Source: Finegoldia magna ATCC 53516 | GTDB lineage: Bacteria; Bacillota; Clostridia; Tissierellales; Peptoniphilaceae | Assembly (NCBI RefSeq): GCF_000159695.1 | Contig: NZ_CM000955.1 | Location: 631,473 to 695,472, forward strand | Direction: 5' to 3' | DNA: 64,000 nucleotides | In this document: in pieces, positions 8,891-18,070 of the stretch | Layout of the letters: the number at the start of each line of letters is the position of its first letter | How positions within the stretch are numbered: position 1 is the stretch's first letter | Translations under genes and position numbers: made by a program | The notes under the pieces: generated by a model | Seen by the model: only the letters and a program-made list of their open reading frames with translations | Database searches by the model: none | Told to the model about the DNA's origin: nothing

Positions 8891-10978
8891 CTATTTATTA
8901 TTCTTTTTTCCTATAACTTCTTCTGATATTGAGTTAGGAACTTGTTCATAATGATCGAATTGCATTGAATATGTTGCACGACCTTGTGTTTTTGATCTTA
9001 AGTCTGTTGCATATCCAAACATTTCTGCCAATGGAATAAACGCATCTAATACGTGTACACCATTTTTAGGATTCATACCGTCAATCTTACCTCTTCTTGA
9101 TGAAACGTCTCCCATTACATCTCCCAAGTATTCATCTGGAGTTGTGATTTCAACTTTCATCGCTGGTTCCAATAAGATTGGTTTTGCTTTAGCAACTGCT
9201 GCTCTGAAGCCCATAGAACCGGCAATTTTGTATGCCATTTCTGATGAGTCGACATCATGGTAAGAACCATCTAAAAGAGTAATCTTCATATCAAGCATTG
9301 GATATCCACCTAAGATACCTGTTTGAGCTGCTTCTTCAGCACCTGCTTGAACTGATGGAATGTATTCTTTTGGAATAGCACCACCGACAATTGCGTTAAC
9401 AAATTCGATACCATTTGCTTCTTCTGGGTTTTCGATTGGTTCAACTCTAAGAGTACAATCACCGTATTGTCCACGTCCACCTGATTGTTTAACATATTTT
9501 CCTTGAGCTTCAGCTGCTTGAGTGATTGATTCTCTGTAAGCAACTTGTGGATTACCGATGTTAGCTTCTACTTTGAATTCACGTAAAAGTCTATCAACGA
9601 TAATTTCAAGGTGAAGCTCACCCATACCAGAGATTATAGTATCGCCAGTTTCTTCGTCTGTATATGTTCTAAATGTTGGGTCTTCTTCTGCAAGTTTTGC
9701 AAGAGCAATACCCATTTTTTCTTGACTCGCTTTTGTTTTAGGTTCGATTGCTACAGAAATTACTGGATCTGGGAATTCCATATTTTCAAGGATAACTTCG
9801 CTATCCATATCACATAAAGTGTCCCCAGTTGTTGTATCTTTTAAACCGATAATAGCTACGATGTCTCCAGCGTATGCCTTATCAATTTCTTCACGCTTGT
9901 TAGCGTGCATCATTAAGATACGACCAATTCTTTCTCTCTTACCTTTTGTTGAGTTGTATACATAGCTTCCTGATTCAACTGTTCCTGAATAAATTCTTGT
10001 GAACGCAAGCTTACCAACATATGGGTCAGTTGCGATTTTGAATGCTAATGCAGCAAATGGTTCTTCATCTGATGATTTTCTCGTAGTTGGCTCATCAGTT
10101 TGAGGATCCACACCTTTGATATCTGGTACATCAGTTGGCGCTGGCATATAATCAACTATTGCGTCCAATAAAGGTTGAACACCTTTGTTCTTATATGCAG
10201 AACCACAAAGTACTGGGTTCATTGCGTTAGCAATTGTTGCAGTTCTTATAGCTCTTTTGATTTCTTCTTCAGTTAATTCTTCACCTTCAAGGTATTTTTC
10301 CATTAACTCTTCATCGTGTTCTGCTATGTTTTCTAATAATTCTGCTCTATATTTTTCAGCTACTTCTACTAAGTCACTTGGAATATCTTCAACAGTGAAT
10401 TCTGTTCCTAGTTCGTTTTTGTAGATATTAGCTTTCATTGTAATAAGATCAACTACACCTACGAATTTATCTTCAGCTCCGATAGGAATTTCGATAGGTA
10501 CAGCATTTGCTCTCAATCTTTCTCTAATAGTGTCAACAGACATAAAGAAATCAGCGCCTGTTGCATCCATTTTATTGATGAAGCAAATTCTTGGTACGCC
10601 ATATTTATCAGCTTGTCTCCAAACAGTTTCTGATTGTGGTTCTACACCGCTTTTCGCATCGAATAAAGCAACTGAACCGTCAAGAACTCTAAGAGATCTT
10701 TCTACTTCAACTGTGAAGTCAACGTGACCCGGTGTATCGATAATATTGATTCTGTTACCTTTCCAGAAACAAGTTGTTGCTGCGGAAGTAATTGTAATAC
10801 CTCTTTCTTGTTCTTGAACCATCCAGTCCATTTGAGCGGCACCGTCGTGAGTGTCCCCAATTTTATGGATTTTACCTGAATAGTATAAAATACGTTCAGT
10901 AACTGTAGTTTTACCGGCATCAATATGGGCCATTATACCAATGTTCCTTGTATCTTTTAATGAAACTTGTCTAGCCAT
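8891..10978 (-). CDS. fusA: Elongation factor G
   Basis: 695 residues, normal length. Catalyses GTP-dependent ribosomal translocation. G1 AHIDAGKTT at about residues 17-25, DTPGHVDF near 82 and NKMD near 136 are all present, and domains II-V are complete (GRGQYGDC in domain IV). AAGGAG lies 6 bases before the ATG. Third gene of the str operon. Confidence 0.98.
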   Translation of the reverse strand: MARQVSLKDTRNIGIMAHIDAGKTTVTERILYYSGKIHKIGDTHDGAAQMDWMVQEQERGITITSAATTCFWKGNRINIIDTPGHVDFTVEVERSLRVLDGSVALFDAKSGVEPQSETVWRQADKYGVPRICFINKMDATGADFFMSVDTIRERLRANAVPIEIPIGAEDKFVGVVDLITMKANIYKNELGTEFTVEDIPSDLVEVAEKYRAELLENIAEHDEELMEKYLEGEELTEEEIKRAIRTATIANAMNPVLCGSAYKNKGVQPLLDAIVDYMPAPTDVPDIKGVDPQTDEPTTRKSSDEEPFAALAFKIATDPYVGKLAFTRIYSGTVESGSYVYNSTKGKRERIGRILMMHANKREEIDKAYAGDIVAIIGLKDTTTGDTLCDMDSEVILENMEFPDPVISVAIEPKTKASQEKMGIALAKLAEEDPTFRTYTDEETGDTIISGMGELHLEIIVDRLLREFKVEANIGNPQVAYRESITQAAEAQGKYVKQSGGRGQYGDCTLRVEPIENPEEANGIEFVNAIVGGAIPKEYIPSVQAGAEEAAQTGILGGYPMLDMKITLLDGSYHDVDSSEMAYKIAGSMGFRAAVAKAKPILLEPAMKVEITTPDEYLGDVMGDVSSRRGKIDGMNPKNGVHVLDAFIPLAEMFGYATDLRSKTQGRATYSMQFDHYEQVPNSISEEVIGKKNNK

Positions 10979-11006
10979 TTTTTCTCCTTACTTACTTTCC
11001 GATAGA

Positions 11007-11477
11007 TTAGTATCTATAATGTGCAAAAGCCTTGTTAGCTTCAGCCATCTTGTGTACGTCTTCTCTCTTCTTAACTGATGCACCAGTGTTATTAGCTGCA
11101 TCCATGATTTCTTTAGCTAACTTTTCAACCATAGTTTTTTCACCACGAGCTCTTGTATAAGTTGTTAACCATCTCAAACCTAAAGTTTGTCTTCTTTCTG
11201 GTCTAACTTCGATAGGAACTTGGTAGTTAGCTCCACCTATTCTTCTAGTTTTAACTTCTAAGATAGGCATAATATTGTTCATTGCTTTGTAGAATACTTC
11301 AAGAGCGTCTTCTCCTGTAGTTTCTTTGATAATATCAAAAGCACCATAAACAATTTTTTGGGCAGTACCTTTTTTTCCGTCTAACATAATGTTGTTGATA
11401 AGCTTAGTAACTGTCTTATCATCGTAAACTGGATCTGGCATTACCTCTCTTTTTTGAACATGTCCTTTTCTTGGCAC
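11007..11477 (-). CDS. rpsG: 30S ribosomal protein S7
   Basis: 156 residues, the usual length. Starts with GTG at 11477, 8 bases after AGGAGG, giving the canonical MPRKGHV N-terminus. Binds the 3' major domain of 16S rRNA and nucleates head assembly. The conserved [16 protein letters not shown] block is intact. Second gene of the str operon, separated from rpsL by about 110 bases. Confidence 0.98.
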   Translation of the reverse strand: MPRKGHVQKREVMPDPVYDDKTVTKLINNIMLDGKKGTAQKIVYGAFDIIKETTGEDALEVFYKAMNNIMPILEVKTRRIGGANYQVPIEVRPERRQTLGLRWLTTYTRARGEKTMVEKLAKEIMDAANNTGASVKKREDVHKMAEANKAFAHYRY

Positions 11478-11586
11478 TTCGCTTCCCTCCTTACTATTTA
11501 GTATTTCTCAGGTACTCGAATTACATCGCTGTGCTATAAATGTATATTAAAATCTTTTATTCACACTAATACCTTTTGTTTTTGTT

Positions 11587-12000
11587 TTATTTCTTTGGTT
11601 TCTTAGCACCGTACTTTGAACGACCTTGCATTCTGTTTTGAACAGCTGCAGTATCCAAAGCACCTCTGACAATGTGGTATCTTACCCCTGGTAAGTCCTT
11701 TACTCTACCACCTCTGATTAATACAACACTGTGTTCTTGTAGGTTGTGTCCGATACCTGGAATGTAAGATAAAACTTCCATACCATTAGTTAAACGAACT
11801 CTGGCAACCTTACGAAGTGCTGAGTTAGGCTTTTTAGGAGTCATAGTTCTTACTGAAGTACATACGCCTCTTTTTTGAGGAGAGTTAGCTTCTGTATAGC
11901 TTTTTTTGATGCTGTTGAAGTTACGACTCAAAGCTGGTGAATCAGATTTGTAAGTTTTAGATTTTCTTCCTTGTCTTACTAATTGATTAATTGTTGGCAA
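11587..12000 (-). CDS. rpsL: 30S ribosomal protein S12
   Basis: 137 residues. The start is TTG at 12000, 8 bases after AGGAGG, because this gives the family's canonical [10 protein letters not shown]-terminus; the in-frame GTG at 12009 overlaps the ribosome site and is rejected. Decoding-centre protein. The [10 protein letters not shown] and [12 protein letters not shown] loops carry the wild-type lysines associated with streptomycin sensitivity. First gene of the str operon, driven by the promoter at 12072-12100. Confidence 0.97.
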   Translation of the reverse strand: MPTINQLVRQGRKSKTYKSDSPALSRNFNSIKKSYTEANSPQKRGVCTSVRTMTPKKPNSALRKVARVRLTNGMEVLSYIPGIGHNLQEHSVVLIRGGRVKDLPGVRYHIVRGALDTAAVQNRMQGRSKYGAKKPKK

Positions 12001-12031
12001 ATTTTCCACCTCCTGAAATTATTTTATGCAT

Positions 12032-12075
12032 AAAAAAAGAATATACAAGATATTCTTATTTATCCTTGTATATTC
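12032..12075 (-). terminator. Terminator of the ABC operon overlapping the str promoter
   Basis: GAATATACAAG and CTTGTATATTC form an 11-bp stem (12039-12049 with 12065-12075), followed by seven T on the minus strand. Its 5' arm includes part of the -10 box of the rpsL promoter. Read-through RNA from the ABC operon would form it, but RNA starting at the rpsL promoter would lack the 5' arm. Confidence 0.75.
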
Positions 12076-12100
12076 TATCATTAACATTATGATATGTCAA
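12072..12100 (-). promoter_or_regulatory. Promoter of the str operon
   Basis: TTGACA at 12100-12095, a 17-base spacer, and TAGAAT at 12077-12072. This is a near-consensus housekeeping promoter pointing at rpsL. The predicted start is near 12065. Confidence 0.8.
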
Positions 12101-12131
12101 ACAAATTCTTGATTTTTTGCATATTTTTATT

Positions 12132-12980
12132 TTAAATTCCAAAAATTTCTTTGTATCGTTCTTGAGAAGTTTTCGAACGTCTTTTAATATCCAAAATCTC
12201 AATATTATTTTCTATAATAACAGACAAAATATCATTAATACTACTGTTGTTTAAGCTTATCATATTTTTATCCATATTAAAACCCTTTGATTTCAAAACT
12301 GATGATAATTTTTCGTTATCGCTTGAAATAATCTCAATAAATTTTTCATTTTCCAAAACTTCTTCCAAAATTTTACCGTCTTTTAAGAATAAAATATTAT
12401 TGGTGATTTCATCGATATCGTTTAAAGAGTGACTGGATATTAAAATTCCCTGTCCATCTTTTGCTTTCTTCTTTATAAGAGCCATCATCTTTATAACGCT
12501 AGTTGGATCAAGACCAGAAAGCGGTTCATCAAGCAATATAATATCTCTTTGTGGCAAGAAATCCATCGCAAGCATCAGCTTCTTTTTCATACCCAAAGAA
12601 TACGAACCAGTCTTGCTTTTTACAAAGCTTTCAATTCCTATTTCTTTGATAACCCTATCCACATCATCCTTGGTTCTTTTATAGACATTTTTGATATAGT
12701 TCAAATAATCCATTCCGTACAAGTTTTCATCCAAGATTTTCTCATCTTTGAAAAAAGAAATATGATTAAAAATCTTCTCATCCTTAAACTCTTTGCCGTC
12801 TACCAAAACTTGTCCGCCATCTCTTTTGAGAAGATTGGTCATAGTATTCATCAAAGTAGTCTTACCAGATCCATTCGGGCCTACCAAAGCTTTGATTTGT
12901 CCTTTTTCAATACTAAAAGATATATCGTGAAGGATCTTTTTCTTTCCGTAACTTTTTTCAATATTTACAACTTCTAACAT
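12132..12980 (-). CDS. ABC transporter ATP-binding protein
   Basis: 282 residues from the ATG at 12980, whose A is the last base of the permease stop (TAATG), with AGGAGG just upstream; an in-frame start farther upstream lies inside the permease gene and is rejected. Walker A GPNGSGKTT near residue 34, a degenerate signature (YSLGMKKKL in place of LSGGQ), Walker B with D-loop DIILLDEPLSGLD and H-loop SSHS. About 70 extra residues follow the nucleotide-binding domain. Most likely it powers the large permease encoded just upstream, as an exporter of ABC-2 type; the substrate is unknown. Confidence 0.9.
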   Translation of the reverse strand: MLEVVNIEKSYGKKKILHDISFSIEKGQIKALVGPNGSGKTTLMNTMTNLLKRDGGQVLVDGKEFKDEKIFNHISFFKDEKILDENLYGMDYLNYIKNVYKRTKDDVDRVIKEIGIESFVKSKTGSYSLGMKKKLMLAMDFLPQRDIILLDEPLSGLDPTSVIKMMALIKKKAKDGQGILISSHSLNDIDEITNNILFLKDGKILEEVLENEKFIEIISSDNEKLSSVLKSKGFNMDKNMISLNNSSINDILSVIIENNIEILDIKRRSKTSQERYKEIFGI

Positions 12981-15424
12981 TATTTCCTCCTGCCAAATGA
13001 AACTCTGCCCAATACATAAAACAATATTGAACAAATCATAAGAACTACAACAGCCATCACCATCGTGTAAGAATTCTGTCTTATCAACGCCGACAAAAAT
13101 CCCGTAGATACAAATCCCGAATCCACATAGTTAAATGGAACAAAAGATCCGATTGCTCCCATATACTTTAATGCAGTGAATGGTACAATAAACGCAATTA
13201 TAGATATTAATATCGTAAATAGTTTGTTAGTAGCAGTGTACATAGAATTTACAAACATACTGATAAATATCGTAAACAACACAGTTATTGTAAAAGATTC
13301 TAGTATATACACCAGAAATGGACCAACATTTGAGTAAATAATTCCACCGTCCACAATATAGTTGATAATTGGAAAATCACTGTCTGCAAATCCACCCATA
13401 AAACCTCCAGCTAAGAATAATATCAATGCTGCAACGATGTTTATACCAATCGCGTATATTACGCTTTCTATAATTTTTGACTTGTACGATTTTGTTCGAC
13501 TTACAGGAAGAACCGATTTTAGTTCAAGCTGCTTATTCGATTTTATAATAGTAGATGTGAACAGCAATAGCGCAAACACAATCAACACTACATTTAATTT
13601 AAGATAGAAGTAATCGTGTAACATCGCAAAAGCATTATTGCTCTCTGATATTCCATGAGTAATGTAGTAATTGATTTTAGGCAAAGTTCCCTTGAAACTA
13701 TCCACATCAAAAGGATTATAATCAATTCCTAATTCCGGAATATAATATTTGTCAGTTGGCTTAATGTTATTGGTTATCATGTATTTTTGTTTGAAGAATG
13801 CTCCTTCAAGTGCAAAATCGTTGAATACGTCCACCATTCCAGTTGTTTCAGTGCCCATTCCTTGATAATATATATCATTAAATTTAGTTACTCTTTCCTT
13901 GTTCATATTGTTGAACTTTTGGGGAGATTTGTATCTATTTTCGTAAGCTTCGAAGTATCGGTTCTGATTTTCGCAAAATTCCAAAGTACCTGAATAAGAA
14001 TTTATCATTTCCTTTGCTCTTTTGCTATTGCCGTATTGTGCCTTAATCTCATCAATATCCCTATATACCGAATTCTCCCTAGTAGAATTATGATCGGTAT
14101 AGTTTTTAGTTTGAGTCGAATTAAAATTAGACCAATTGTTTTGTAGGCAGATATTTCCAACTAAAATGGCACACATGACAAACAATATCAAAAACCCATT
14201 AAATGATAGCACGCGGTTTTTCATGGAACCTTTTAAGTTGAATACATTTCGGTCTTTGTATGTATCATGTGATGTGAATTCTTTTCTTCTTTTCAAAAAA
14301 ATCGTACCTATTGCTGTTATGAAAAGCATAAACACTGTAGCAATCACCGATTTTAACGAATACGATTTGAACAAACTAAGAGGATTGTATGCATGATTGA
14401 AAAAGTTAAAATCAATCAATAGCAAACTCATTATTAAAACCAAAGTAAAATACTTTACTTTGGTATTTTGTATAAGTTTATCAACAAAAGAAAACGCAAA
14501 TCCAAACGCCATAGTGATTAATGCAAAAGGAAATACACTCTTAAAAAATGTAGACAAAGGCGTTCTCATAACGTATGAGTATTCGCGTATCGAACCAACT
14601 CTGTCCTTAACAGTCCAAATAACAAATGTAGAATCGTAGTGATATGATAAATCGCCCACGCCATTTCCAGTTAGTAAGGATGCCAATAATAATGTAAGTA
14701 AGGAAATAAAAATATACATCACAATCATACACATAATAATACCAAAATCGTTCGCTACATCCTTGATTTTGGAATTCGATGTTACGGAAGTTATATCATC
14801 TTCTCTCATTGTGAAAATCATCACAAAAGCTAGTAGAATTATCGGCACAGCTCCAAAAATCACACCAGCTTCATCAAATATCACTTTGCTGAAACTGTGA
14901 TTGTCATTCTCGTCAATCAATCTATCTTCTACTGAGTTTCTCTCTTTCAAGAAATTTATGTAGCCTTCTCCATTCAGTACAGCTCTCCTGAGCTCCTTAG
15001 GATTATCCATGTTCTCATCTGTATTGTACTTATTATTCAGAGCATCCAATTCATTAGTGTACTTTATGATATCATTTTCATTATAATTAGATTTATTATA
15101 CTTGTAGTTTTCGTCAAGCCCATAAGCTTTCATCAAGTTTTGTAGTATATTTTTCCCTTCGATTAGATACGCTTTGTGGTTTTCGTAGCTCTCCTTATCT
15201 GGTTCTTCTGGTGTTATTTTCTTCCAATCAGTTTTTTTGATGACGACATCATCCCAACTAATGTCATTAGAAATGAAGATATCACTTGAACTGAGAAAAT
15301 CAAATGCATGGTTGGTTGTATTATAATGTAGGAAAAAAGCAACAATTCCCATAGTTATAGAAAACAGAATCAAAAATGGAATCATCTTGTATCTGTATAA
15401 TTTTTTTAGTTTGTAAATAAACAT
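12980..15424 (-). CDS. Large ABC-2-type permease (two membrane modules in one chain)
   Basis: 814 residues starting at the ATG after AAGGAG. About 12 hydrophobic segments fall in two sets (N-terminal half to about residue 395, C-terminal half after), each with a long extracytoplasmic loop after the first membrane segment. This looks like two ABC-2 permease units fused head to tail, so one polypeptide could make the whole membrane pore. The loops are rich in Asn, Asp and Tyr. Translationally coupled to the ATPase gene (TAATG). Substrate not identifiable; bacteriocin, lantibiotic or lipid export are possibilities. Confidence 0.75.
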   Translation of the reverse strand: MFIYKLKKLYRYKMIPFLILFSITMGIVAFFLHYNTTNHAFDFLSSSDIFISNDISWDDVVIKKTDWKKITPEEPDKESYENHKAYLIEGKNILQNLMKAYGLDENYKYNKSNYNENDIIKYTNELDALNNKYNTDENMDNPKELRRAVLNGEGYINFLKERNSVEDRLIDENDNHSFSKVIFDEAGVIFGAVPIILLAFVMIFTMREDDITSVTSNSKIKDVANDFGIIMCMIVMYIFISLLTLLLASLLTGNGVGDLSYHYDSTFVIWTVKDRVGSIREYSYVMRTPLSTFFKSVFPFALITMAFGFAFSFVDKLIQNTKVKYFTLVLIMSLLLIDFNFFNHAYNPLSLFKSYSLKSVIATVFMLFITAIGTIFLKRRKEFTSHDTYKDRNVFNLKGSMKNRVLSFNGFLILFVMCAILVGNICLQNNWSNFNSTQTKNYTDHNSTRENSVYRDIDEIKAQYGNSKRAKEMINSYSGTLEFCENQNRYFEAYENRYKSPQKFNNMNKERVTKFNDIYYQGMGTETTGMVDVFNDFALEGAFFKQKYMITNNIKPTDKYYIPELGIDYNPFDVDSFKGTLPKINYYITHGISESNNAFAMLHDYFYLKLNVVLIVFALLLFTSTIIKSNKQLELKSVLPVSRTKSYKSKIIESVIYAIGINIVAALILFLAGGFMGGFADSDFPIINYIVDGGIIYSNVGPFLVYILESFTITVLFTIFISMFVNSMYTATNKLFTILISIIAFIVPFTALKYMGAIGSFVPFNYVDSGFVSTGFLSALIRQNSYTMVMAVVVLMICSILFYVLGRVSFGRRK

Positions 15425-15434
15425 TTTTGTCTCC

Positions 15435-15719
15435 TTATTGTTTCTTTAAATTTCCAGAGTATCTGTAATACAACGTACCCTCTTCTTCATAGTCTGGACG
15501 GATTGATTTTTTCAGTACTCCCTTGTAGCCAGATTTTTCATATTCCATTTCTACTCCAACATTTTCATGTGATAGTGAAACGTACTTATAATCGTCATCG
15601 ACTTCTATCCCTGAACTCGAAATCGTTTCTGATTTATTTACAAGACTAGCATTAAGTCCAGCTATTACAACAAATACTACAGCCATTGTTGCAAATAGCT
15701 TTTTCATTGAGTATTTCAT
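15435..15719 (-). CDS. Small secreted or membrane-anchored protein of the ABC operon
   Basis: 94 residues. The ATG at 15719 sits 5 bases after AAAGGAG, preferred over an in-frame upstream start that precedes the ribosome site. One N-terminal hydrophobic segment (about residues 8-24) is followed by a short polar domain ending YYRYSGNLKKQ. I do not recognise a family. It lies 10 bases before the permease gene, so it may be an accessory, immunity or substrate protein of the exporter. Confidence 0.65.
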   Translation of the reverse strand: MKYSMKKLFATMAVVFVVIAGLNASLVNKSETISSSGIEVDDDYKYVSLSHENVGVEMEYEKSGYKGVLKKSIRPDYEEEGTLYYRYSGNLKKQ

Positions 15720-15783
15720 ATTGTCTCCTTTCGTTATCAAGTAATAATTTATTTACCTTTAATTATATTTTAGTACAATAAAA

Positions 15784-15833
15784 TAAAAAAACAATAGCTT
15801 TCCAAGCATTGTATACTTTTCTTAACTATTGTT
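15784..15833 (-). terminator. Terminator after the metallophosphoesterase gene
   Basis: AACAATAG and CTATTGTT form the outer stem around a long loop, followed by a run of seven T on the minus strand. The 5' arm overlaps the end of the coding region. Confidence 0.6.
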
Positions 15834-16625
15834 ATTTTTCCTTAGTTTTATTAAATTGATTTCTGGTCGATTAAATATCCTTGGAACGACCGTCTTTTCC
15901 TTGGCTAGTCCGCGTGACACTATAAGTGTATAATCGTCGCTATATCTTCCCCCTGCATATTTTGGAAACAAACCTTGACCCGGAGATATAATTCCGTTTA
16001 ATATAAAAGGAAGTCTCCATTGTCCACCGTGAGTGTGACCCGATATCATCAAATCAAAATTTTTCAGATTTTTCTTGAAATAATAATCCGGTTTGTGAAT
16101 CAAACATATATTAAAATTTTCTGAATTTAATTTTTCATCTAAAACGTCTAATTTGTTTTCATAGTTTTCCAATATTTCTCCAGATGAATCGTCCACTCCG
16201 ATAAGTTTAATATTGTTTGATAAGAATACTTCTTCATTATTGAGAATTTGCACACCGTAATTTTTGATTGTCTCATCTATTTCTACCAGGTTTTCTATTC
16301 TTTTTTCGTGATTTCCGTGCACGTAGTATATCTTTTTGCCCAGTTGTTGCAGTTGTTCTAATAATTCAAATGCTTTTTTGGCTTTGAGCTTGTCGTCTAC
16401 AATGTCTCCACCCAACAAAATCACATCACAATCGACCGATTTTATTTTATCCATTAATTTCTTTTGATTTATTCCATAATCGCATGAATGAAGATCCGAT
16501 AAGAATAATATGTCCATATCACGGTCAATCTTTTCAGATTTTATTTCGTATTGTATTATGTTGATTTTGTACGATATCGATATTAATAAAAATAATAATA
16601 TCAATGCGGATACAATTAAATACAT
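15822..16625 (-). CDS. Membrane-anchored calcineurin-like metallophosphoesterase
   Basis: 267 residues. An N-terminal membrane segment (residues 2-18) is followed by the full metallophosphoesterase motif set: D-x-H in LFLSDLHS, GD in LLGGDIVDD, GNHE in VHGNHEKR, and GHTHGGQ near residue 196. Family members of this layout act on phospholipid-linked or nucleotide substrates (for example UDP-diacylglucosamine or cyclic nucleotides), but the substrate here cannot be told. GAGGTG precedes the ATG. It stands alone, just after tRNA-Lys. Confidence 0.88.
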   Translation of the reverse strand: MYLIVSALILLFLLISISYKINIIQYEIKSEKIDRDMDILFLSDLHSCDYGINQKKLMDKIKSVDCDVILLGGDIVDDKLKAKKAFELLEQLQQLGKKIYYVHGNHEKRIENLVEIDETIKNYGVQILNNEEVFLSNNIKLIGVDDSSGEILENYENKLDVLDEKLNSENFNICLIHKPDYYFKKNLKNFDLMISGHTHGGQWRLPFILNGIISPGQGLFPKYAGGRYSDDYTLIVSRGLAKEKTVVPRIFNRPEINLIKLRKNNNS

Positions 16626-16639
16626 TTTTCACCTCAAAT

Positions 16640-16664
16640 AAAAAACCGAGCTACAAAAGCTCGG
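16640..16664 (-). terminator. Terminator after tRNA-Lys
   Basis: CCGAGCT/AGCTCGG stem with a five-base loop, followed by six T on the minus strand, directly after the tRNA 3' end. Confidence 0.9.
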
Positions 16665-16668
16665 CTAT

Positions 16669-16744
16669 TGGTGGCTCATCCGGGACTCGAACCCGGGACA
16701 CCCTGATTAAAAGTCAGGTGCTCTACCATCTGAGCTAATGAACC
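16669..16744 (-). tRNA. tRNA-Lys (anticodon UUU)
   Basis: 76 bases with a full cloverleaf: acceptor GGTTCAT pairing with ATGAGCC (one G-T pair), D-arm TAGCTCAGATGGTAGAGCA, anticodon stem CCTGA/TCAGG around CTTTTAA, and T-arm with GGTTCGAGTCC. Discriminator A, and the 3' CCA is encoded. The anticodon TTT reads lysine AAA/AAG. Confidence 0.97.
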
Positions 16745-16758
16745 ACGACTACCTTTCT

Positions 16759-16787
16759 ATGATAGCACAATAATATTGTTTTGTAAA
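16759..16787 (-). promoter_or_regulatory. Promoter of tRNA-Lys
   Basis: TTTACA at 16787-16782, a 17-base spacer, and TATCAT at 16764-16759, ending 14 bases before the tRNA 5' end. Confidence 0.75.
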
Positions 16788-16805
16788 GTGTTTTTTACAA
16801 TTTTT

Positions 16806-16840
16806 TAAAAAAGAGCAGAATTATCACAAACTCTGCTCTT
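16806..16840 (-). terminator. Terminator after the phosphofructokinase gene
   Basis: AAGAGCAGA and TCTGCTCTT form a 9-bp stem followed by a T-run on the minus strand, 5 bases after the stop at 16845. Confidence 0.9.
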
Positions 16841-16844
16841 GATT

Positions 16845-18059
16845 TTACAATTTCACAATTTCTTCTTTGTCGAATGCAAAGTATTGTGCTATTCCATTTT
16901 TGTATTCTACGTCGATTTCTCCTTCGATTAAAGGAAGAATGTAGTCCATAAATTCGTCGTCGATTTGAAAATGGCTGTCTGTGTATTTTGGAATTATCAT
17001 TTTGGTTTTGTTGGCAACTTTTTCTATATCAACAAGTTCGAATTCTGTCTTGTAAGGTTTGTTGGAAATTCTTTTGATTCCAACCATTTTACCTGAATGA
17101 TTTTCTACACATTCTACAGAAAATTCTCCAACTTCAAATGATTCTTCAACGTCTGTCTTTGATGCAAATGACATATCACATCGTTGAAGTATGTTCAGTT
17201 CAATACTTCTAATTGGCATATCGTAAATTTCTTTTAATTTATCTCTGATTATGTGAGATGGTCCTTGCAATTGTGCATGGCCAAACTTGTCTTTCTTGCC
17301 AGATGTTTTGGATATGAAGTTATTTGAAGAATCTTTAATACCTTCACTTACCAAAATCAAAATGTTGTCCGTTCTTTTGAAGTTTTCATTGATTTCCTTG
17401 ACTAGGTTATCAAATTCAAATGTATCTTCACTTATATACACAAGATCTGCTCCAAGGTTACAAAGTTTTTTGGAGATTGCTCCTGCTGCTGTTAACCATC
17501 CAGCGTATCGTCCCATGATTTCAACAATAGTTATAGTTCTGTAGTCGTAGATTTCGACATCTTTAGCTATTTCATAGACAGAATTTGCTACAAACTTCGC
17601 TGCAGAACCAAATCCTGGTGTATGGTCAGTTCCAAATAAATCATTGTCGATTGTTTTCGGAGAGCCCATTACATGAATATCTTCTCCAATTTTTTCGATG
17701 TATTTGGATAATTGATACACTGTGTCCATTGAGTCATTACCACCAATGTAGATAAAATAATTAATGTTAAATGATTTCAAAATTTCCACGATTTTTGCAA
17801 GTTTTTCTTCGCTATCTACTTTGTATCTGCAAGATCCCAATGCACTTGCTGGAGTGATTTTTAATCTGTTCAAATCTTCATCTGTTTTGATTTGTGCTTT
17901 CATATCTATGATTTTGGAATCTAATAATCCTTGCACGCCGTATAAAGCTCCGTACACATTGTCAAATCCTAATTCAATTGCTTTTTTATAACAACCAGCC
18001 AATGTTGCATTGATGGCACATGTCGGCCCACCTGATTGTGCTATTAATAAGTTTTTAAT
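16845..18059 (-). CDS. 6-phosphofructokinase, pyrophosphate-dependent type
   Basis: About 404 residues, the normal length for PPi-PFK. The conserved N-terminal block IAQSGGPTCAINATLAG lies upstream of the first TTG (18002), so translation must start earlier. The only possible starts between the ribosome site AAGGAG and that block are two ATT codons (18062 and 18059); the second has the better 7-base spacing. Active-site motifs: GGNDSMD near residue 105 (Asp where ATP enzymes have Gly) and PKTIDND (Lys in place of Gly), both typical of PPi users. Makes fructose 1,6-bisphosphate in glycolysis. Third gene after yitT; terminator follows. Confidence 0.9.
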   Translation of the reverse strand: MKNLLIAQSGGPTCAINATLAGCYKKAIELGFDNVYGALYGVQGLLDSKIIDMKAQIKTDEDLNRLKITPASALGSCRYKVDSEEKLAKIVEILKSFNINYFIYIGGNDSMDTVYQLSKYIEKIGEDIHVMGSPKTIDNDLFGTDHTPGFGSAAKFVANSVYEIAKDVEIYDYRTITIVEIMGRYAGWLTAAGAISKKLCNLGADLVYISEDTFEFDNLVKEINENFKRTDNILILVSEGIKDSSNNFISKTSGKKDKFGHAQLQGPSHIIRDKLKEIYDMPIRSIELNILQRCDMSFASKTDVEESFEVGEFSVECVENHSGKMVGIKRISNKPYKTEFELVDIEKVANKTKMIIPKYTDSHFQIDDEFMDYILPLIEGEIDVEYKNGIAQYFAFDKEEIVKL

Positions 18060-18070
18060 AATACCACTCC

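Noticed and set aside
12981..13034. Longer ATP-binding protein starting at 13034
   Set aside because: This would lie inside the permease gene; the ATG at 12980 has AGGAGG and the standard LEVVNIEKSYG start.
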